64,000 nt of DNA from Agitococcus sp. (GTDB lineage: Bacteria > Pseudomonadota > Gammaproteobacteria > Pseudomonadales > Moraxellaceae), in the NCBI GenBank assembly GCA_030646715.1, contig JAUSLJ010000042.1, positions 1 to 64,000 of the forward strand, written 5' to 3'. Positions 51,229 to 60,348 of this stretch are shown one piece after another; the first letter of the stretch is position 1; each line of letters starts with the position of its first letter. The position numbers were made by a program, and so were the translations under genes. The notes under the pieces are model-generated. The model searched no databases and was not told the DNA's origin. It was given only the letters and a program-made list of their open reading frames with translations.

Positions 51229-52625
51229 TGAACAACATTCTTACGCTCCGTGCTTTCGGGCTCGCCTTCAATGACAGAATCGTCCTGCGGTCGATTGACA
51301 TGGATGTCCCTGCCAAAGGCATCACCGTCATTCTTGGCCCCTCTGGCACTGGCAAGTCATCACTGGTGCGTAGCCTCGCAGGTTTCAGCGACAACAACCC
51401 CTCGCTACAGACTTGGGGCGAAGTGCGCTACATGGACGGCTCCATGAATCTGAGTCGGCCAGCGCTGGTCATGCAAAAGGCGGCGCTCATGGTGTCCACG
51501 GTACTAGAGAACCTGCTGTCCAACCTGCCCAACAGGTCGTCGCTGACTAGGTTGGAGCAGATTGAGTTCCTGACGGGTTTTTGCGGGTCGCTCAAGCAAA
51601 GCTGGGTGATTGACAAGCTTGGCTGGCCAGTCGTGAAGCTGGACTATCACGAGCAACGTGCGGTTTCCATTATTCGTGAAACTCTAGCACGCCCCGCCTT
51701 GCTAATGCTTGACGAGCCCACCGAGAGCCTTTCCGATCATGGAGCTGGGGAGATTTGCCAGTTGATCAGCGAAGTTTCCTCCATGCAGCCAGTGCTGATG
51801 GTTCTGCACCACCTAGTCCATGCTCGGCAGCTGGCCGACCATGTGGTGCTGATCGCTGGAGGCATCGTTCAGGAAAGCGTCGACGCCGACACCTTTTTCA
51901 GTATGCCCCGAAGCGAAGCTGGGGTGCATTTCCTCCGAAGTGGCTCCTGCCCAGAGTGCTCGCTGGAAACCGCGCCTGCCGAAGATGACGAAAACGGGCT
52001 GGAGGATACGCAGACTGCACCCGTCAGACCAGCCGCCATCTCCGCCAAGAGCCGTTTCATGGGGCCGAGAGGGTTTGTCTGGCTGATTCCCGGCAGACTG
52101 GCGGGAACACCTTGGCCTGGCATTGTTCATGATACCGATGATGACCTAGCGGCATTACGGAATGTCGGCATAACCCGACTGGTCTCGCTGACGGAAATTC
52201 CGTTTGACGCAGAGCTCGCCGCACACTTCGGCATCACCTGCGCCAATATCCCCATTCCCGACATGCACGCCCCGACACTGGCAGTGGCGGAAGCCTTTTG
52301 CCGAGATACCGACCACTGGCTGGATGGAGGAGCCACGATTGCAATCCATTGCTGGGCGGGACTGGGTAGAACCGGAACGCTGCTGGCCGCTTACTGGCTA
52401 TGGTTCGGCAAAGGACAATACAGTGCCATACAGGCCATTGAATACGTCAGGCGGCTGGAGTCAGGAATGATCCAGTCGCAAGTCCAGGTTGACTTCCTAA
52501 GCGAGTTTGCCGAACGACTTGGAACAATCCCAGAGTTTTCACCGAGTCAAACCCGAAAGAGGCCCGGGGAAGTGCCTCTATATACAACAACAACCCCCGT
52601 AGGAGTTAATTATGAGCAAGCTTGA
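51228..52625 (+). CDS. ABC-type ATPase domain fused to a dual-specificity/tyrosine phosphatase-like domain
   Basis: ORF; Walker A LGPSGTGKSSLVRSLAG, Walker B ALLMLDEPTES, C-terminal HCWAGLGRTGTLLAAYWL (HCx2GxGRTG). Confidence 0.85.
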   Translation: MNNILTLRAFGLAFNDRIVLRSIDMDVPAKGITVILGPSGTGKSSLVRSLAGFSDNNPSLQTWGEVRYMDGSMNLSRPALVMQKAALMVSTVLENLLSNLPNRSSLTRLEQIEFLTGFCGSLKQSWVIDKLGWPVVKLDYHEQRAVSIIRETLARPALLMLDEPTESLSDHGAGEICQLISEVSSMQPVLMVLHHLVHARQLADHVVLIAGGIVQESVDADTFFSMPRSEAGVHFLRSGSCPECSLETAPAEDDENGLEDTQTAPVRPAAISAKSRFMGPRGFVWLIPGRLAGTPWPGIVHDTDDDLAALRNVGITRLVSLTEIPFDAELAAHFGITCANIPIPDMHAPTLAVAEAFCRDTDHWLDGGATIAIHCWAGLGRTGTLLAAYWLWFGKGQYSAIQAIEYVRRLESGMIQSQVQVDFLSEFAERLGTIPEFSPSQTRKRPGEVPLYTTTTPVGVNYEQA

Positions 52626-53019
52626 TGATGCGTTGCAACGCGCCATGACCAGTGTTCCAGATTGCGTAGCCGCTGGTTTTGTCGACCTAGCATCTGGCAT
52701 GGTACTGAGTGTCAAGACGGTAGATTCCCATCCATCTGAAGTCTTCGACTTTCTAGCCGCCGCGACCACCGATCTTTTCCAAGGCCCCAATGTCGTTGCC
52801 ATCGAGAACATCTTCAAGAAGGCGCGTGGACTGCCAGAGTCCACAGAAATGCATTACTTCCAAGAAGTGATCGTCAACAGTGACAACCTGATCCACGTTT
52901 TCCTGCGCGGTAAAAAGCAGCAGCAAGTCGTGTGTTTTGTCTGCCGCAAGGGCGCCAACCTCGGCATGGTTCTGACCAAGGCCCGCGCCGGAATGCCCAG
53001 CGTCGAACAGGCACTCTGA
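52612..53019 (+). CDS. Roadblock/LC7-like protein 1
   Basis: ORF; MSKLDDALQRAMTSVPDCVAAGFVDLASGMVLSVKT...LAAATTDLFQGP. Confidence 0.6.
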   Translation: MSKLDDALQRAMTSVPDCVAAGFVDLASGMVLSVKTVDSHPSEVFDFLAAATTDLFQGPNVVAIENIFKKARGLPESTEMHYFQEVIVNSDNLIHVFLRGKKQQQVVCFVCRKGANLGMVLTKARAGMPSVEQAL

Positions 53020-53123
53020 CCCAGCTTGTCAGCACTGATTTCCAGCAGCGGGAAGCTGCTGTAAATCAGCACTGGAACTGGTCGCAAAGTTCATGACACA
53101 ATAAAAAAGGACGAATCCAAATC

Positions 53124-53528
53124 ATGGCACTAACAGAAAATAATAATAAAGAGATTTTCGCCCAGAAATCGCGGGGTATCCTGCGCGCGCTCCATCAGGC
53201 CGAAGAATATGTTGAGGCATCGGCTATCGTCTCCCGTGACGGGCTGATGGTTGCCTCCCTGCTCTCAGCGGAGTCAGATGCCGACCGTTTCGGAGCGATG
53301 TGCGCCTCACTGCTGGCTCTCGCCTCGAAGGCGGCGACCGAGGTGGATCGGGGCGAATTGCGGCAAGTGATTCTGGACGGTACCAAAGGCCCCATGTTAC
53401 TGACACATATCGGCAAGTTTGCTGTGCTGGCGGTCGCCGCCCGTCCAGCGAAGACCAGTCTGGGCAAACTCATCATGGAAACCCGCGCCGCCGCCGCCAA
53501 ACTGGCCGAGATAGGCAATGCACTCTGA
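53124..53528 (+). CDS. Roadblock/LC7 domain protein 2
   Basis: ORF; EASAIVSRDGLMVASLLSAESDADRFGAMCASLLALASKAATEV...ILDGTKGPMLLTHIGKFAVLAVAA. Confidence 0.85.
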   Translation: MALTENNNKEIFAQKSRGILRALHQAEEYVEASAIVSRDGLMVASLLSAESDADRFGAMCASLLALASKAATEVDRGELRQVILDGTKGPMLLTHIGKFAVLAVAARPAKTSLGKLIMETRAAAAKLAEIGNAL

Positions 53529-54675
53529 TAACAATGCAAAAATGCTCCATTACCAAGGTCATGCCGTGGCTTGCCGGGATAACGAATCCGTTCTGGATGC
53601 CTTCCTGAGGTCGGGCGTGAGTATCCCGTTTTCTTGCAAGAGCGGTGTTTGTCATCGCTGCATGGTGCGCTGTATTGACGGTGATATTCCCCAGCATGCG
53701 GCGCGCAAGCTGCCCGAGCACCAGCAAGCGGCCGGCTGCCTGCTGGCCTGCCAGTGCCACCCCACTGGACCAATGGTGCTTGCGCCCCAGTCTCCAGAAA
53801 ACCGAGTGACTAGGTGTCTGTTGAGTGACGTCGTCTTTACCGAGGACAAGCGCTGGCGGCTGTACTTCGAACCGATCACCCGCCTGAAATACCGTACCGC
53901 ACAGTTGGCGAAACTGATGAGTCATGAACTGAATGGAGAGTGCGCTGCCACTTTCCTGAGCTCGCCAGACGAGGACTTCCTAGTGGTCGTTGAGCTGGAA
54001 GCTGGAGTCCGCTTGCCCGACTGGCTGCAGCAGCCGTCGCCTGAGGGGCTGGAGTTCTGCCTGCGTGGCCCACTGCCAGTAGAGCCAGAAGATCCTGTCA
54101 TGCCCATGCCGCCGGAGCCGGGGCTTTGGGATGAACTGGGGGGCGACCGTGTCGTCCGAGCTGTCCTGACTTCGTTTTACGAAAAGGTCTATGCCGATCT
54201 AGAGCTGCGCCCTTTCTTCGAACGGGTCACCATGGATCGCATCATTGGCAAGCAATTCGCGTTTCTGAAGGAAAACATACAGGGCGAGCCAGTTTTTCTG
54301 GGTGAACAGCCGAGGAATACCCACAACTGGATGGTGATCTCCGACGCTCTGTTTGATCACCGGCAAAATCTGATGCTGCAAGCCATGCGTGCGCACGGCC
54401 TGACAGACGGCCTGATTGCCCGCTGGGCGCGTTATGAAGAGCAATTCCGGCCAGAGATCGTCAAATACAAACCTTGGCTAAAGCGGTTCGGCGACCTGAT
54501 GGTCGATACCGAACAATATGAAGTCTGCCTGCTGGATGAAGCAACTGTCTGCGATTACTGCGAGGGAGAGATTCCCGCTGGCACGCTGGTGCGTTATCAC
54601 AAACGGATTGGCAAAATCGGGTGTGATGCCTGTGTAAGTGCGACGACACCAGAGGAACAGCGATGTCCGCCATGA
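53518..54675 (+). CDS. 2Fe-2S ferredoxin - truncated globin - Cys4 zinc-finger-like fusion
   Basis: ORF; SCKSGVCHRCMVRC...LLAC (Cx4Cx2C...C); FYEKVYADLELRPFFERVTMDRIIGKQFAFL...RNTHNWMVISDALFDH; CDYCEGEIPAGTLVRYHKRIGKIGCDAC. Confidence 0.85.
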   Translation: MHSDNNAKMLHYQGHAVACRDNESVLDAFLRSGVSIPFSCKSGVCHRCMVRCIDGDIPQHAARKLPEHQQAAGCLLACQCHPTGPMVLAPQSPENRVTRCLLSDVVFTEDKRWRLYFEPITRLKYRTAQLAKLMSHELNGECAATFLSSPDEDFLVVVELEAGVRLPDWLQQPSPEGLEFCLRGPLPVEPEDPVMPMPPEPGLWDELGGDRVVRAVLTSFYEKVYADLELRPFFERVTMDRIIGKQFAFLKENIQGEPVFLGEQPRNTHNWMVISDALFDHRQNLMLQAMRAHGLTDGLIARWARYEEQFRPEIVKYKPWLKRFGDLMVDTEQYEVCLLDEATVCDYCEGEIPAGTLVRYHKRIGKIGCDACVSATTPEEQRCPP

Positions 54676-55049
54676 ACAAAACCACCCTGCTGTTTATCCG
54701 AAAAGCACTGGAACAGTGCAATACTTGTCCTGGATTTTATGGCGCCGTGCTGTCGTCGCCAGACGGGTTGGTGCTGAGCTCATCAGGTCAGTTTGACGGC
54801 GATGAATCGGCCGCTTGTGCTTCTGGTTTGGTCATCCAGACCACGTCCAGCCTGAACCAACTTGCCGCTGAAGGGCCGACGGAAATCCTGATATGGGGCG
54901 CAGACAACAAGATATGGAATGTCACTGTCCTGACTGGCGACTATATTCTTTTGATCGCTGCGACAGAGGTGAAAAACATCGACATACTGAGACGAATGAT
55001 GCACCGGACCGCCGACATGCTGAATCAGGCGTTGAAATTATTGGTGTAA
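54663..55049 (+). CDS. Roadblock/LC7-like protein 3
   Basis: ORF; GFYGAVLSSPDGLVLSSSGQFDGDESAACASGLVIQTTSSLNQLAAEGPTEILI. Confidence 0.65.
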   Translation: MSAMNKTTLLFIRKALEQCNTCPGFYGAVLSSPDGLVLSSSGQFDGDESAACASGLVIQTTSSLNQLAAEGPTEILIWGADNKIWNVTVLTGDYILLIAATEVKNIDILRRMMHRTADMLNQALKLLV

Positions 55050-55162
55050 TTCAAAGAAAGTCCCTGCAACCACTAATAGAAACCACACTTATAGTATGGT
55101 TATTGACGGCTCAGACTTATCAGGTTTAAATATCTAACCATACCCCCCTTGTTGTATAACCC

Positions 55163-56503
55163 ATGCCAAAAGAAGACCTTCTGAATCCATTGTTTTTGGC
55201 TCTTGCAGCCAATTTTGATGACTGCCTGCTGGTCTGCGACGCCGATGGACAGATCATTTACGCAAACCCCAGCAGGTATTGTGACAATCCGCCACTGTTA
55301 CTAGGTAAGAACATTTACCGAGTATTACCATTAAAAGCTGATCTTGAGGTGTTGGCTGGATTGAATATCGGAATATCGTGCTGGATAGCGGATCAGTCTT
55401 ACGACATTCGCATTCAGCGGGTTTTCAACAATACAGAAACCAGTTTGTTTTTTTGCTGGATAAGACCAGCAACAGCAGGCAGCACTTGGCAGTCATGGCT
55501 GGAAAACTTGCCAGTTCCATTGGCACTCAGGGATTGCAATGGTAATTATCTCTGGGCTAACAACCGGTATACCCGCCGTTACTCCGCAACAGGAGTCTGC
55601 ATTAATGGACAGCATATCAGTACTATTTTATGTGAAGAGGCCTGCCAAAAGATGCTAGATGCAGACCGGTACGTACTGGAAACTGGCCTTCCGACCCTGT
55701 TTGAATATGTCAGCAACAATCCTGATGGTGACTCAGAGAACTATCTGGTGGTGCAAAGCCTATGCAAGTTGCCTGGTCATGATAGGGCTATTCTGACTGT
55801 CGTTGAAGAACGGGAAAAGCTGTGCATTGAGGTTCCGTGCTTTAAAGAAGCGGAAATCCGCTATCAGCAGCTGACCCGCCACCTGATGACCAAGATGGAC
55901 AATCATCATGCGGCTGTGGCCCGCGACCTCCACGATATGCTGGGACAGAACTTGATCGGCATCAAGCTGGCCATTCACAATGCCATGGCGCGCGGGCAGG
56001 CATCGGAAGACATGACGGAAGCCATGAAATACTGGATGAAGCTGCTGGATGAAAGCATCAGCTTCATCCGCAACTTCACTCACAACCTGCATCCCCGCCT
56101 CTTACAGGAATTCGGCCTGCGACGGGCGCTGCTGGCGTGGCTGGAACAAACCCGTCAGCATTCCAGTATCATTTTTGATGTCCGCATTGACGAAGAGTTA
56201 ACCACCATCCCCCCAGTTATCAAAAATGCCTGCCTGCGCATCGCGCAAGAGGCAGTGACCAACAGTCTCAAACACTCAAATGCAAGCCAATTACAAGTGC
56301 GTCTCCTTCAGCGCGATGGACTGTTGACTTTATCAGTTAACGATAACGGAAAGGGATTTCGCGCTACGGGCACACCTAAGTGCGATCAGGGCCTAGGCCT
56401 AATCAGCATGAAAGAGCGATGCCACCTGTCTGGAGGGGTATTCATGATCACCTCCCACCCCGGTCATGGAACAACCGTTACCGCCAACTGGCCTATTATC
56501 TGA
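55163..56503 (+). CDS. PAS-containing NarX/DegS-type sensor histidine kinase
   Basis: ORF; DGQIIYANPSRYCDN; HisKA_3 HAAVARDLHDMLGQNLIGIKLAI; RIAQEAVTNSLKHSNAS; NDNGKGF. Confidence 0.92.
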   Translation: MPKEDLLNPLFLALAANFDDCLLVCDADGQIIYANPSRYCDNPPLLLGKNIYRVLPLKADLEVLAGLNIGISCWIADQSYDIRIQRVFNNTETSLFFCWIRPATAGSTWQSWLENLPVPLALRDCNGNYLWANNRYTRRYSATGVCINGQHISTILCEEACQKMLDADRYVLETGLPTLFEYVSNNPDGDSENYLVVQSLCKLPGHDRAILTVVEEREKLCIEVPCFKEAEIRYQQLTRHLMTKMDNHHAAVARDLHDMLGQNLIGIKLAIHNAMARGQASEDMTEAMKYWMKLLDESISFIRNFTHNLHPRLLQEFGLRRALLAWLEQTRQHSSIIFDVRIDEELTTIPPVIKNACLRIAQEAVTNSLKHSNASQLQVRLLQRDGLLTLSVNDNGKGFRATGTPKCDQGLGLISMKERCHLSGGVFMITSHPGHGTTVTANWPII

Positions 56504-56511
56504 GAACCGTC

Positions 56512-57150
56512 ATGGTCAACATTCTCTTGGTCGACGACCACCAATTGGTGCGAAAGGGTCTGAAAGCCCTGCTGGAAAGCCATCTTAACTACCGTGTGAT
56601 TGCCGAAGCTGGCAACGGCGCTGAGGCGCTGCCCATTATTGCAAGCCTGCGCCCAGATCTGGTTTTGCTAGATATTTCCATGCCTGGCAAGAACGGCCTA
56701 GAAGTGGCGGCCGACATTGCAGGCAAGACTGGAGCGCCCAAGATACTGATGCTGACCATGTGCCACATTGCCGAATACATTAGTGAAGCCGTGAAGATGG
56801 GCATTCAGGGTTATGTCGTCAAGGATTCCGCACCGACCGAATTGTTCAATGCCATCGATACGGTCATGCGCGGCGAGATATACCTCAGCCCGTCAGTTTC
56901 AAAACAAATTTTGGGATTGCTGCAAAAAAACTCGGAAAAAGAATCCATGCCGAACACGCTCACTGCACGTCAAGTACAGATATTAAAGCTGATTGCCTTG
57001 GGCTATTCCAGCAAGGCGATGGCCGATGAATTAAGCCTGTCCTTAAAAACAATTGAGGCGCATCGCAGCCAATTAATGCAACGGTTGGGCATCCGCGAGT
57101 TGGCATGCCTAGTGCGTTACGCTGTCCGGATGGGGCTTGTGGATCAATAA
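56512..57150 (+). CDS. NarL/LuxR-type response regulator
   Basis: Start MVNILLVDDHQLVRKGLKALLESH; LTARQVQILKLIALGYSSKAMADELSLSLKTIEAHRSQLMQRLG. Confidence 0.94.
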   Translation: MVNILLVDDHQLVRKGLKALLESHLNYRVIAEAGNGAEALPIIASLRPDLVLLDISMPGKNGLEVAADIAGKTGAPKILMLTMCHIAEYISEAVKMGIQGYVVKDSAPTELFNAIDTVMRGEIYLSPSVSKQILGLLQKNSEKESMPNTLTARQVQILKLIALGYSSKAMADELSLSLKTIEAHRSQLMQRLGIRELACLVRYAVRMGLVDQ

Positions 57151-57189
57151 AAAATACGCCGTCCAAACGTCTGGGATGGTAAGCCAAAA

Positions 57190-57385
57190 ATACTCGACGT
57201 GGTCAGTACTGTGTTAGCCCCTATGGTGGTAGTACGGGATGAGTTGCGAGATGGCCTTCTGGAGGAGTATGTGAAAATCCCGAATCTGTATGAAGATTTT
57301 TTTTGCCATTACCGAGCAAGAGCGTGGCTACAGTCTTAGTATTGGGTTGAAAAATACGAAAAAGGGCGACCGAAGCCGCCCTTTG
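57190..57385 (+). pseudogene. Remnant resembling a LysR-type (NhaR-like) regulator C-terminus
   Basis: Reading frame LDVVSTVLAPMVVVRDELRDGLLEEYVKIPNLYEDFFAIT with no upstream coding portion. Confidence 0.45.
57358..57384. terminator. Hairpin terminator-like element
   Basis: aaagggcgaccgaagccgcccttt. Confidence 0.6.
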
Positions 57386-57403
57386 ACACCAACCGCGAAG
57401 CAA

Positions 57404-58117
57404 TTAGGCAGTTGTTGTATCGTTTGCGGGTGCGTCAGCAACAGGCGTTGCAGGTACTTCAACGGCAGCAGCGGGAGCTTTAGGAGCCGCAGGCTTGCGT
57501 GTCACTGTGCGTTTTACAGTGGCAGTGGCAACAGGTGCTTTAGGCGCGGCTGGCTTACGTGCAGTAACGGCACGTTTGACAGGAGCTGTGGCTTTTTCAG
57601 CGGCTTTAGTGACTTCTTCAGCCGCGTGAGTCGCTTCCTTTTTAACTTTGCTTGCCGCTTTGCTGACTTCATCAGCAACATGAGAAGCTTCTTTTTTCAC
57701 TTCATCGGCAACATGAGTCGCTTCTTTTTTTACTTCTTGCGCTAAAGCAATAGCGGCATCTTTACCTTGGTTAAATTTAGTTTGGACATAAGAGCGTAAA
57801 TCGCTGGATTGAAAAAAGCTTTTCGCTTTTTCGTAATCTTTTTTAGCGGCTTCTAAAGCGGCTTCGGCGTGAGTTTGTGCATCTTTTAATATTTTTTGTG
57901 CATCAATATCACCGCTTTTGATGACTTGTGATAATTTAGCTAACACGTCTTTATAGCTCGCTTCAGCTTTTTCAACGAGTTTACGTGCGGACTCAATATA
58001 TTTCTCAGCTTCTTTTTGTGCTTTTTTCGCAAGTTTTTGCAGTTGCGCGCTAGTGTCGGCAACGATTTTTTCGGCTTTAACAGATTTTTTTTTGCTAGAC
58101 ATGGTGTGATACTCCAA
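57404..58117 (-). CDS. Ala/Lys/Pro-rich histone H1-like / phasin-like protein
   Basis: ORF; repeated VADEVKKEA(S/T)H and TARKPAAPKAPVATATVKRTVTRKPAAPKAP tail. Confidence 0.75.
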   Translation of the reverse strand: MEYHTMSSKKKSVKAEKIVADTSAQLQKLAKKAQKEAEKYIESARKLVEKAEASYKDVLAKLSQVIKSGDIDAQKILKDAQTHAEAALEAAKKDYEKAKSFFQSSDLRSYVQTKFNQGKDAAIALAQEVKKEATHVADEVKKEASHVADEVSKAASKVKKEATHAAEEVTKAAEKATAPVKRAVTARKPAAPKAPVATATVKRTVTRKPAAPKAPAAAVEVPATPVADAPANDTTTA

Positions 58118-58417
58118 AAGATGATGTCAGTAGATGAAAAATACTCCAAATATATGACAAAAGCGATATTTTTTGTCCGACAAAAATACAATTACCGATG
58201 ATAGACACAGGTAATCTAGCTTATTTTTTTCGCTCAACGTATGCTCTGTGGGTTTTTAGGATTTATGTCGAAATATTGTCACTATTGAGCTTTAAACTTA
58301 AGTGTTTGATGCTTAATTTTAGAGGCGTGTGTTGCCTCGTAGTGCGAGAGTGTTTTTTGATGCTCTATTTTGCTAAGCCTATGTTGAAGAACTTACTATT
58401 TTAAATTTGGAGTATGT

Positions 58418-59176
58418 ATGAAGCGTTTATTACTTGTTGCAGCGTTGGCCGTTACTCACAGTGCCTTTGCCGCGCCAGCCGCTGTTGCCGCAGCACCGAC
58501 AGCAACAGAAGCCAATGCCTTAACGAACGATGATAGCAAAGTGGCCTATAGCTTAGGTTTTGTCTTTGGTAAAAATAATGCAGCGGCTATTGAAAACTTA
58601 GATATCGAAAAATTTGTTGCAGGTTTTAAAGATGGTTATGGCGGTAAACAAGGTTTACTTAGCGAAGATGACATTAAAAAAGTGCTAACAGATTATAAAG
58701 AGCGTCGCATGGCGCAAGCACAAGAGGAATTTCAAAAGCAAGGTGAAGAAAATAAAACGAAAGGCGCGACCTTCTTAGCAGAAAATGCCAAAAAAGCAGG
58801 CGTTATTACGACAAGTACTGGCTTACAATATGAAGTGCTGACTGAAGGCACAGGCAAAAAACCTAAAGCAACCGATAATGTTGAAGTGCATTACGAAGGT
58901 AAATTGACCGATGGAACGGTATTTGACAGCTCAATTGCCCGTGGCCAACCTGCGGCATTCCGTTTAGATCAAGTGATTCCTGGTTGGACTGAAGGCGTAC
59001 AGCTGATGAAAGAAGGTGGTAAAACACGTTTTACTATTCCAGCAAATTTAGCCTATGGCGAAATGGGTGCAGGTACTATACCACCTAATTCTGTGTTGAT
59101 TTTTGAAGTAGAGCTATTGAAAATCACCAAAGAAGAAGCTGGCAAAGCTGAAGTGAAGAAAGCTAAAAAGAAGTAA
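58418..59176 (+). CDS. FKBP-type peptidyl-prolyl cis-trans isomerase, signal peptide
   Basis: ORF; VEVHYEGKLTDGTVFDSSIARGQPAAFRLDQVIPGWTEGVQLM. Confidence 0.95.
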   Translation: MKRLLLVAALAVTHSAFAAPAAVAAAPTATEANALTNDDSKVAYSLGFVFGKNNAAAIENLDIEKFVAGFKDGYGGKQGLLSEDDIKKVLTDYKERRMAQAQEEFQKQGEENKTKGATFLAENAKKAGVITTSTGLQYEVLTEGTGKKPKATDNVEVHYEGKLTDGTVFDSSIARGQPAAFRLDQVIPGWTEGVQLMKEGGKTRFTIPANLAYGEMGAGTIPPNSVLIFEVELLKITKEEAGKAEVKKAKKK

Positions 59177-59227
59177 GATAATTGCGCGCTGAGACGAGCT
59201 ACACAGCTTGTTATCAGCGCGTAAAAT

Positions 59228-59301
59228 GCGGGTGTAGTTTAATGGTAGAACGGGAGCTTCCCAAGCTTTCGGCGAGGGTTCGATTCCCTTCACCCGCTCC
59301 A
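59228..59301 (+). tRNA. tRNA-Gly (anticodon CCC)
   Basis: GCGGGTGTAGTTTAATGGTAGAACGGGAGCTTCCCAAGCTTTCGGCGAGGGTTCGATTCCCTTCACCCGCTCCA; full cloverleaf, encoded CCA. Confidence 0.97.
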
Positions 59302-59396
59302 GTTTAAGAAAACCAAATGACTGTTTTTAGGCATTGTTATTAGTTCATTCTTCTCTAAAAATAGTCAACTTTTAATCAAATTTAGTTGGCAATGCC

Positions 59397-59987
59397 ATGT
59401 CATTAGCCCGTGTTAGCGGTATTTATCGCCGAGAGGGAACGTGGAATCTTATTGAGTTAAAACTTAACGAGCCCGCGCAATTATTTAATTCATTTGACCC
59501 TTCGCCGTTCCATGAGCGTGATCTAGATGCCGATGCCGCCGAGTATTTAATTAATGCTTTTCGTGAGCTACATGGCCATAAACACGTCAAATTAGTGATT
59601 TATCTTGCAGAAACACAGCCAGAAACGATTACCTTTATTCAGTCATCTATTCGTAATTATTTTCGTTACCGTGAGATGGTCACCCGTTTTCAAGTCAAAC
59701 AACGTTTGCGTTTAGGGCGTTCCAGTTTAGTGGTGGGTTTATTATTCTTGTTTGTGTGTAGTTTTATTCGTCTTTGGTTGCCGACGGAAGATATGACCAT
59801 GCGTACTATTAATGAAGGCTTGTTGATTATTGGCTGGGTGGCGATGTGGAAACCACTGGAAATCTTGTTGTATGAGTGGTGGCCGTTGCTGGCGGACTCT
59901 CGACTTTATGGCAGGTTGAGCGAAATTCCTGTTGAGGTGAAAAAATTAGACTCACCGATGGTGGATGTAGAGGCCATAAATAAGTAA
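59397..59987 (+). CDS. Hypothetical membrane protein
   Basis: ORF; two predicted TM segments (SSLVVGLLFLFVCSFIRLWL, INEGLLIIGWVAMWKPLEILLY). Confidence 0.65.
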   Translation: MSLARVSGIYRREGTWNLIELKLNEPAQLFNSFDPSPFHERDLDADAAEYLINAFRELHGHKHVKLVIYLAETQPETITFIQSSIRNYFRYREMVTRFQVKQRLRLGRSSLVVGLLFLFVCSFIRLWLPTEDMTMRTINEGLLIIGWVAMWKPLEILLYEWWPLLADSRLYGRLSEIPVEVKKLDSPMVDVEAINK

Positions 59988-60042
59988 ACACGAATATTTA
60001 TGGCGTTTATTAAGTGTGCTTCAAATAATGCGTAAGGTCGAT

Positions 60043-60348
60043 TTAGCTCGTATCACCTGAGCGGCGACCACAATAACGACATTTTTCGTTAAAAAAAGTG
60101 GGTTCATTTTTACCAACATAGACATTATGACACACGGGGCAGCGTATATAACGCAACGCCAATACCAGCACGCCAGCCATCAGCGTGGCAATTAAAAAAA
60201 CATCTTCGACTAAATGCCCCAAGTCACTTTTTAAATGATAAATTTTTAAAATAGCACCCAAAAAAATAGCGACACATATTGTGGCAATGGCGATACTTGC
60301 TTGACACAAGCGTTGCAGTAAGCGAATTTGGGCGATAGTTTTTATCAA
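60043..60348 (-). CDS. Small membrane protein with C-terminal zinc ribbon
   Basis: ORF; CPVCHN...CRYCGRRSGDTS. Confidence 0.6.
   Translation of the reverse strand: MIKTIAQIRLLQRLCQASIAIATICVAIFLGAILKIYHLKSDLGHLVEDVFLIATLMAGVLVLALRYIRCPVCHNVYVGKNEPTFFNEKCRYCGRRSGDTS

Noticed and set aside
53195-53925. Antisense ORFs of 192 and 150 aa in the GC-rich island
   Set aside because: GC-rich sequence produces long spurious frames; opposite-strand products match roadblock and ferredoxin-globin proteins with clear motifs.
57404-58117. Ala/Lys/Pro-rich protein considered as part of the roadblock island
   Set aside because: Opposite strand, AT-richer codon usage like the host genes, and separated by a LysR-like remnant and terminator-like hairpin.
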